IMG/VR virus record: IMGVR_UViG_3300025853_000411
Location: 1-30,827 of that record
Reading direction: 5' to 3' (one strand)
Origin: a virus
DNA: 30,827 nt
The notes below the pieces were generated by a model that was given only the letters and a program-made list of their open reading frames with translations, had not been told where the DNA came from and ran no database searches. The position numbers were made by a program, and so were the translations under genes. How positions within the stretch are numbered: position 1 is the first letter of the stretch; each line of letters starts with the position of its first letter. Shown here piece after piece: positions 30,091 through 30,827 of the stretch.

Positions 30091-30436
30091 CTTTTTCTCC
30101 CTCTCTTTCAGTCCAATGATAGATGCGATGGCAGTTGGCGCAAAGCGGAATGCATTTGTCGGCCTCTTCATATGCTTTCTTAAAGCTTCCCTGCTGTATT
30201 AACTTGCTAACCTTTGTGTCCCCAGACGTTTCGGGGTGATGGAAGTCTATAACTGCTGGGTGCTGCATGCCACAAAAAAAGCAGGCCAAGCCTGCTTTGT
30301 ATTCACTAAACTTTTGCCTCTCTCGTTTCTTTCGCAGGCTTGTCCGCGCAATTGTCTTCTCACGGTTCCGCTTATACCACGCCGCGCCATACTTTTTATT
30401 ATGCTCTGCTCGTTTCCCCTTGTCCTTGTATGGCAG
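30083..30436 (-). CDS. HNH endonuclease, apparent CTG start (117 aa)
   Basis: A small zinc-supported nuclease of the HNH group found in many phages, in packaging or as mobile homing-type enzymes. The full frame begins at 30436 with CTG followed by PYKDKGKR, at the place where relatives commonly start M-P-Y-K-D. GAGGAG lies six bases upstream. Then GAAWYKRNREKTIARTSLRK, zinc pairs CFFC and CANC, and the active-site histidines in DFHHPE and CHRIYHW. No ATG, GTG or TTG lies between the upstream stop (30458-30460) and a TTG at 30289 inside the core, so standard calling gives a truncated 68-aa version. It may be a real CTG start or a recent start-codon mutation. Confidence 0.75.
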   Translation of the reverse strand: MPYKDKGKRAEHNKKYGAAWYKRNREKTIARTSLRKKRERQKFSEYKAGLACFFCGMQHPAVIDFHHPETSGDTKVSKLIQQGSFKKAYEEADKCIPLCANCHRIYHWTEREGEKDE

Positions 30437-30492
30437 GGGTGGCTCCTCTTGTGTTGGCTACACAAGCAGATCATACCATAAAAATGTAACAC

Positions 30493-30714
30493 TTAAAAAT
30501 CCTTTGGGCGCAGCTTCGGCCTGATTGACTTAGCCATCACGCCAGTATCCAGGCACCACATATTAACGTCACCATCTGCGAAAAAGTATTGGTGCATATC
30601 TTCGTTGTCGCGGATGGCGATTTGGCAGGCCTCATAGCTGGGCAGGATCAAATAAGTTTCAATCTGTCTACCCTTAATCGCATACTCGATGTAGAGCGCG
30701 GTAAAAAATTCCAT
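30493..30714 (-). CDS. Hypothetical protein (73 aa)
   Basis: Small protein starting MEFFTALYIEYAIKGRQIET, with PSYEACQIAIRDNEDMHQYF and MWCLDTGVMAKSIRPKLRP. The two Cys and the terminal RPKLRP resemble small proteins seen in Rhodobacteraceae genomes and phages, which have no known function. GAGGA stands before the ATG at 30714, only eight bases beyond the end of the partial upstream gene. It probably shares the minus-strand transcript with HNH; the 56 bases between 30437 and 30492 hold the HNH ribosome site. Confidence 0.65.
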   Translation of the reverse strand: MEFFTALYIEYAIKGRQIETYLILPSYEACQIAIRDNEDMHQYFFADGDVNMWCLDTGVMAKSIRPKLRPKDF

Positions 30715-30721
30715 GTTGTCC

Positions 30722-30826
30722 TCATTGTTGGGTTATGGGGTATATCCAACCCCCTCTAACTTTGGCATGACCTTGTTCTGCAATTTCTTTTATATGGCGA
30801 GATATGCCTCTGTAACTTACGCCTGT
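30722..30826 (-). CDS. C-terminal end of a gene cut by the right edge
   Basis: An open minus-strand frame enters from the window edge and stops at 30722. The visible 34 residues (TGVSYRGISRHIKEIAEQGH, then AKVRGGWIYPITQQ) look like the end of a real protein, possibly a winged-helix/HTH-type DNA-binding tail from the helix-turn-strand pattern. The stop lies in the ribosome site of the next gene, as in a tight operon. The full gene lies outside this window. Confidence 0.5.
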   Translation of the reverse strand, partial: TGVSYRGISRHIKEIAEQGHAKVRGGWIYPITQQ

Positions 30827-30827
30827 T

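Noticed and set aside
30247-30492. 81-aa minus-strand frame over the HNH 5' part
   Set aside because: It overlaps the HNH frame, whose protein sequence fits its family; this frame gives an unfamiliar Cys/Arg/Ser mixture.
1-30827. tRNA, rRNA, CRISPR or integrase/attachment sites
   Set aside because: I saw no cloverleaf-type sequence, no regularly spaced repeat-spacer array, no recombinase gene and no insertion-sequence ends.

Overview
This window is a piece of a tailed-phage genome (Caudoviricetes). The virion genes are podovirus-like: a P22 gp10-like tail hub, an SU10/P22-like portal, a DUF5309/SU10-type capsid protein and several ejection-type internal proteins. There are no rRNA or tRNA genes, and no integrase, repressor or CRISPR array, so I see no sign of lysogeny here. 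GC looks moderate, about half. The GTA-holin-like membrane protein, the fibre types and the Roseobacter/SAR116-style small phage proteins suggest a marine alphaproteobacterial host. That host assignment is inference from protein style, not proof.

Layout, left to right. (1) 1-1871: a primase/RepA-like helicase gene cut by the left edge. (2) 1872-2043: a dense array of GTGAGG motifs in both orientations with two long hairpins. It lies where the + strand changes from C-rich to G-rich, so it is a candidate replication origin or control region. (3) 2044-2914: two hypothetical genes with a terminator between them. (4) 2915-3359: a gene-free control region with a good sigma70-like promoter just upstream of terminase. 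(5) 3360-5235: terminase small and large subunits. (6) 5269-7969: two small basic proteins, a low-complexity protein, and a large protein with GNAT-like and ADP-ribosyltransferase-like segments. (7) 7969-17102: adaptor, tail and fibre genes. These include a seven-blade SBBP propeller, two related MPLK-type fibre proteins, a repeat protein, an S74 self-cleaving fibre, the gp10-like hub and a C1q-like fibre tip. (8) 17099-22557: a small GNAT-like protein and four candidate internal/ejection proteins. (9) 22568-26909: portal, a small conserved protein, scaffold and major capsid protein. (10) 26916-27544: a UUCG hairpin and two small post-capsid genes. (11) 27546-29893: up to six small, mostly membrane-anchored proteins followed by a GH19 endolysin, which form the lysis module. 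(12) 29890-30827: a convergent minus-strand block containing a 66-aa protein, an HNH endonuclease that appears to start at CTG, a 73-aa protein and the end of a further gene.

From 3360 to 29893 the plus-strand genes are tightly packed, often with TAATG or ATGA stop/start overlaps, as expected for one late transcription unit. Terminase packages DNA through the portal into a capsid built on the scaffold. The gp10-like hub and adaptor close the head and carry the fibres, the internal proteins probably leave the head with the DNA, and holin plus endolysin release progeny. Unusually, portal, scaffold and capsid genes lie about 17 kb downstream of terminase, after the tail and ejection genes.
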